A stretch of DNA of 64,000 nucleotides from JAAYTY01 sp964569245 (GTDB lineage: Bacteria > Fermentibacterota > Fermentibacteria > Fermentibacterales > Fermentibacteraceae): assembly GCA_964569245.1 (NCBI GenBank), contig CAZMTK010000001.1, positions 310,001 through 374,000 of the forward strand, written 5' to 3'. The position numbers and the translations under genes were made by a program. The notes below the pieces were generated by a model. The model did not search any database and was not told the origin of the DNA. It saw only the letters and a program-made list of their open reading frames with translations. This document shows, piece after piece, positions 60,721-64,000 of this stretch. Within the stretch, counting starts at the first letter, position 1. Each line of letters opens with the position of its first letter.

Positions 60721-62309
60721 CTCCGCCACACCCATACCGAGTCCGTCTCCCTGCAGGCCGGGAACAGCCCGCCGTAGTGCTCGTCGAGACTGTCGCGCAT
60801 CGCTCCGTCGAATAGCCACCTGTTGTAGACGATCGCAGAGACCCCTGAATCCCCGGCTTCGCGAATGCCGGGGCGGCATGACGATGCCGGATCGAAGGGC
60901 CCGGGGAGTGCGCCGCCCCCGGCACTTCTCGCGAGCGGAAAGACCGGACGCGCCAGACCGTCGGCGGTCTGGAAGAAGGCGTACATCCTCACCTGCGGGG
61001 ATGCCGGCACTTCCAGCACCGGACCTTCCAGCTCCCCCGAGAGATAGACGGAGGGCACACGGTCGGGCAGCAGCGGGAGCCCCGGTGGAACCAGCTCCAG
61101 CGCCAGCACCGCAGCGGCGGCGAGCCTTGCCGAGGGACGCATGGACTGCCAGGCGGAAGCCGCCGGAATCGAGAGGAAGGCCGCAGCCAGCATGGCGAAC
61201 CTGGACGGCGAGCGCGCACCTGCGAGGAGCGGAACCTCCAGCAGGACCCTGTAGGGCAGGAGAAGGCCGACCGGCTTCCCGGACAGCTTGAGCACTGGGC
61301 CAAGCGCCAGCACTCCAAGCAGCGCCCAAGCCGCGATCATCCCCCTCCGAATGCGCATCGCCAGTGCCGTGGCGGACAGCAGGAGGACGCCCAGCCCGGG
61401 AGTGACCACGCCCTCGAAGACATTGGGCATCCAGGGCATCCTGAGGGGTGCGGAGAAAAGGCGTCCGAGTAGGCCGAAGGGCCCGGGCATGACGAAGGAT
61501 GCAGGCTCGGCGGACCAGTACACGGATGCCCTCCAGCCTTCGGAGACGTCGGGGAGGGGCCCGGGAAAGGCTTCGTAGAAACCCCAGGCTATCGCGGCGG
61601 AGGCCAGCACGGCAGTCGAGGCCGCCAGCACTGTCTTCGCGGGAGGTCTGGACAGGGCAAGCGTGGCCGCCGACCCGGCGGCCAGGAGCACTGTGTGGTA
61701 GGGGCTCTCCAGGCCGGCGGCTGAGCCGGCGAGAACGAACAGGAAAAGCGATCCGCGGCGACTCTTGCCGGCCGCCCGGCAGCGGAGCAGGGCCAGCGAC
61801 AGCAGAACCCAGCCGATGGAGGCGATCTGATAGTGCTGGAGAAGGTGCGCCGTCCTGGGAGGAGCCCAGACAATGCAGCAGGCGGCGAATGCAGAGCCTG
61901 CAACGGAGAGCCCCCACGATCTCGCGAACGCCCAGCCGCCTGCCAGGCAGAGCAGCGTTCCCGCGGCGAGGGCCGCAGACAGGGCCTTGGACGGACTGTC
62001 CGGCATGGCCGTTCCGAACAGCGCCGCATCAATCCACCCTATGTTCTGGGCCGCCAGAGCGGTGCCGGGCGCAGGCCCCGCAAGAGGACAGAACCTGGGG
62101 TCGCCTCCGGCGCCGATGGTCGAGCCGACCCACCAGAAGTGCCATGCGTGCTCGTACACGTCCGAATCGCCCGGCACTACGGGATCCCTCGCCGGGAGCC
62201 CGACGAGTCCACGACCTCCGTTCGCCAGGAAGGACAGGAACGGTGCGAGACAGAGCAGGACAGAAGCCGTGACCGGAACGAGCGTTCTCTCTCCGCGGTT
62301 CACAGCCAT
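60717..62309 (-). CDS. Polytopic GT-C-like membrane protein
   Basis: 530-aa membrane protein with about ten helices and a ~100-residue soluble C-terminus. The segment GDSDVYEHAWHFWWV after helix one carries two acidic residues in the place expected for GT-C metal binding. The rest is Ala/Leu-rich helices. The ATG has AGGTG upstream and overlaps the preceding gene by 10 nt. The reaction is unknown. Confidence 0.6.
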   Translation of the reverse strand: MAVNRGERTLVPVTASVLLCLAPFLSFLANGGRGLVGLPARDPVVPGDSDVYEHAWHFWWVGSTIGAGGDPRFCPLAGPAPGTALAAQNIGWIDAALFGTAMPDSPSKALSAALAAGTLLCLAGGWAFARSWGLSVAGSAFAACCIVWAPPRTAHLLQHYQIASIGWVLLSLALLRCRAAGKSRRGSLFLFVLAGSAAGLESPYHTVLLAAGSAATLALSRPPAKTVLAASTAVLASAAIAWGFYEAFPGPLPDVSEGWRASVYWSAEPASFVMPGPFGLLGRLFSAPLRMPWMPNVFEGVVTPGLGVLLLSATALAMRIRRGMIAAWALLGVLALGPVLKLSGKPVGLLLPYRVLLEVPLLAGARSPSRFAMLAAAFLSIPAASAWQSMRPSARLAAAAVLALELVPPGLPLLPDRVPSVYLSGELEGPVLEVPASPQVRMYAFFQTADGLARPVFPLARSAGGGALPGPFDPASSCRPGIREAGDSGVSAIVYNRWLFDGAMRDSLDEHYGGLFPACRETDSVWVWRR

Positions 62310-63763
62310 GTCACCTGCACCAGTTCGCCGGAGCCTTCCAGCTCCAGCCTTCCGCCTTCGATTCTCAGGACGGCAGGCGAGGCCGGGAGCGGAACGCCCG
62401 ATGCAGTCCCTCTTCCCGACACTGTGACAAGAGCCGCGGACGAGCCTTCCGGACCCTCGATGCAAGCCCTCCCCTCGAAGGTCCAGGAAACCGGACCTCC
62501 CGGGGCGGCGACCCTGGTGAATCCCTTCGGAGGCTCGTTCCAGGCCGCAGCCGCAGATGCCGCACGGGGACGGTCGGCATGAGCCGGCGCGCGGGGATGG
62601 AGGCTCGCCAGCCGGGACCACTCGGCTCGTGCCCTCTCCGGCGATCCCTGGGAGGAAGCGTATGAGGCTGCGGCCGTCCCGAGAGAGGCGGACAGCTCCC
62701 CGTCACGCGCAAGCATCTCCATGGCGGCAGCCAGTGCGGCTTCGGTGGGCGGCGCGGGAATCCTGAGCACGGAGTCCGAAGGAAGGTGGAGGAACGAGCC
62801 TGCGGCCGTAACGATGCAGGGCTTTCCAGCCCTCATGGCCTCCAGCAGGCTTCCCGAGGTCTCGCCGCAGTCCGGGTGCCTTATGTCCACTACGAGGTCC
62901 ATGAGCCTGATCCAGGCCTGGTACTGCGGCTCCTCGAGCCGCCCGGTGCACGTCGCCCATTCCGGAAGGCGCAAGTCCCATCCCTCTCCAGCCAGGACTG
63001 CGACGGCTCCGGGGAAGCGATTCCTGAATCTCCTGACGGCCTCCAGGAAGATCCCCGGATTCCTGCCGGGGTGCCCCGTGCCGGCCATCCCTATGACCGG
63101 GCTTCCCTGCGGACGAGGCAGCGGCGGAAGATCCGGAACGGGGCTCAGGGGATGCGAGATCACCGTCACCCTCCTGCCCGGCACTCTGGGCGAGAGCAGA
63201 CCGGCGGCATGCTCGTTCAGGCACACGACGCCGCTCGAGGCGTGCAGCAGCCTGCCAAGCAGGGGACGGCTCTTGAGGAGCCGGTCGTATTCTTCGGGTG
63301 GGGCCTTCCTGGACAGCTCGTCCTCCACACGCTCGGCGTCGGGTCCGTAGTCGAAGCGCAGGAATCTCCTGTATTCGTCCAGGCGGCCCCTCCCGAGGGT
63401 GCAGAACCTTATGGCGTGGTGCATCACCGTGTCGTGGAAGACGCAGCATCCACCGATCTCGAGCAGCGCCTCTGCGACTGGGTAGCACTCGGGCGAGTTG
63501 CCGATCATGAAGAACCTGCGGGCCGGATGCGGCAGTCCCTGAGATATGGGTACGGCACGCACGTCGCCTGGCAGACTCGAGGGGTCGCCGCCCTGCGGGT
63601 ACCTTACGATCCAGTCGATCGCTTCTCTCGTGTATTCCAGAACCCTGGCGGCATACGTCGCTACACCGGTCGCAAGAGGCGGTATCGGAGCGTACAGGGC
63701 AGCCTGGGGACGGCCTCCGGGGCCGGCCGCTCCGGGAGGGGCCGGACCTGAGGGGCTGCTCAC
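62300..63763 (-). CDS. Glycosyltransferase family 4 with C-terminal extension
   Basis: 487 aa. The GT-B core (~20-375) has YAPIPPLATGVATYAARV, a His-containing VFHDTVMHH loop, IGMAGTGHPGRNPGIFLEAV and CGETSGSLLEAMRAGKPCIV. A ~90-residue beta-rich extension follows, similar in place to the one on the GT2 enzyme near 57 kb. The GTG overlaps the preceding stop (GTGA). Confidence 0.8.
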   Translation of the reverse strand: MSSPSGPAPPGAAGPGGRPQAALYAPIPPLATGVATYAARVLEYTREAIDWIVRYPQGGDPSSLPGDVRAVPISQGLPHPARRFFMIGNSPECYPVAEALLEIGGCCVFHDTVMHHAIRFCTLGRGRLDEYRRFLRFDYGPDAERVEDELSRKAPPEEYDRLLKSRPLLGRLLHASSGVVCLNEHAAGLLSPRVPGRRVTVISHPLSPVPDLPPLPRPQGSPVIGMAGTGHPGRNPGIFLEAVRRFRNRFPGAVAVLAGEGWDLRLPEWATCTGRLEEPQYQAWIRLMDLVVDIRHPDCGETSGSLLEAMRAGKPCIVTAAGSFLHLPSDSVLRIPAPPTEAALAAAMEMLARDGELSASLGTAAASYASSQGSPERARAEWSRLASLHPRAPAHADRPRAASAAAAWNEPPKGFTRVAAPGGPVSWTFEGRACIEGPEGSSAALVTVSGRGTASGVPLPASPAVLRIEGGRLELEGSGELVQVTWL

Positions 63764-64000
63764 CGCACATCCCCCCTGAAAGTCCTGACGCGCAGGGAGA
63801 CGAGCTGGACAAGCATCTGTACGACAGCCGAGATCCTGACCCAGGCGAAGAACCCGTGACGGAACGTCTCGAACGAGACGCTGCCGGCCCTCCTCGGGTG
63901 ATGGCTCACGGGCATCTGGAGGATCCTGAATCCCATGCCCCTGGCAAGCAGGAGTATCTCGAGGTCGACCACTCCGGAGGTCGAGCGCGGCCGCACCCTT
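63760..64000 (-). CDS. Glycosyltransferase family 2, C-terminal part (N-terminus outside window)
   Basis: The visible ~80 residues match the C-terminal part of dolichyl-phosphate mannose synthase-like GT2 enzymes. VVDLEILLLARGMGFRILQMPV is the acceptor-site helix and strand, and a long hydrophobic amphipathic tail follows. The gene begins beyond the right edge, so the glycan cluster continues. Confidence 0.7.
   Translation of the reverse strand, partial: RVRPRSTSGVVDLEILLLARGMGFRILQMPVSHHPRRAGSVSFETFRHGFFAWVRISAVVQMLVQLVSLRVRTFRGDVR

Overview
The window reads as high-GC chromosomal DNA (roughly two-thirds G+C by eye) from an anaerobic, hydrogen-metabolising bacterium. Bacterial housekeeping genes (topA, polA, hslUV, xerC, dapF, ptsHI, hprK, hpf, tatA) fix the domain as Bacteria. 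Heptosyltransferase-like enzymes and many glycosyltransferases suggest a cell with an outer membrane. A group 4 [NiFe] hydrogenase and a tungsten-type aldehyde oxidoreductase indicate a fermentative anaerobe. MglA-type GTPases, DUF2723 and the hydrogenase/AOR combination would fit an uncultured lineage near the FCB group (for example Fermentibacteria-like), but that placement is inference only. Genes are packed with ATGA, GTGA, TTGA and TGATG overlaps, and GTG and TTG starts are common.

Layout. (1) 1-14.6 kb, hydrogen metabolism: a partial hypF, the divergent pair hypA-hypB, and a 16-gene leftward operon (14385 to 2516) plus a maturation protease. It encodes a membrane-bound [NiFe] hydrogenase with a complex I-like core (small, large, NuoC-, NuoH-, NuoI-like subunits), an Mrp-type ion-translocation module (MrpB, C, D, E, F, G, a fused MbhD/E-like protein and a second large NuoL-like subunit), and a front end resembling the NAD(P)H/ferredoxin-handling beta and gamma subunits of archaeal sulfhydrogenase plus a polyferredoxin. 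(2) 14.6-18.3 kb, rightward: a HycB-like ferredoxin, an AOR-family tungsten enzyme and a GHMP-family sugar kinase in one overlapping operon. (3) 18.5-48.5 kb: about 30 genes all on the minus strand. From its upstream end this runs hpf-hprK-ptsH-ptsI (from a clear promoter), a nucleotidyltransferase and two glycosyltransferases, a Gx transporter and DUF4321-like protein, tatA, an MglA-type GTPase with a zinc-ribbon membrane protein, topA-xerC-DUF2723-hslV-hslU, a second MglA, an STT3-like membrane protein, dapF, tRNA-Gly(CCC), small envelope genes, two heptosyltransferase-like genes, polA, a sulfatase-like protein and a GNAT protein. (4) 48.7-50.4 kb, rightward: an archaeal-type GatE gene, divergent from hpf. 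(5) 50.4-64 kb, leftward: a sigma54-type response regulator and histidine kinase, downstream of a cluster of soluble glycosyltransferases and large polytopic GT-C-like proteins for surface glycan synthesis, continuing past the right edge.

How they may work together: the HypA/B/F proteins and protease mature the hydrogenase, which would couple reductant oxidation (ferredoxin and/or NAD(P)H) to H2 formation and Na+/H+ pumping. The AOR would supply reduced ferredoxin from aldehydes. The PTS-like trio without visible EII permeases looks regulatory. The most unusual items are the hydrogenase architecture, GatE in a bacterium with a shortened tail, and the MglA/zinc-ribbon pair.
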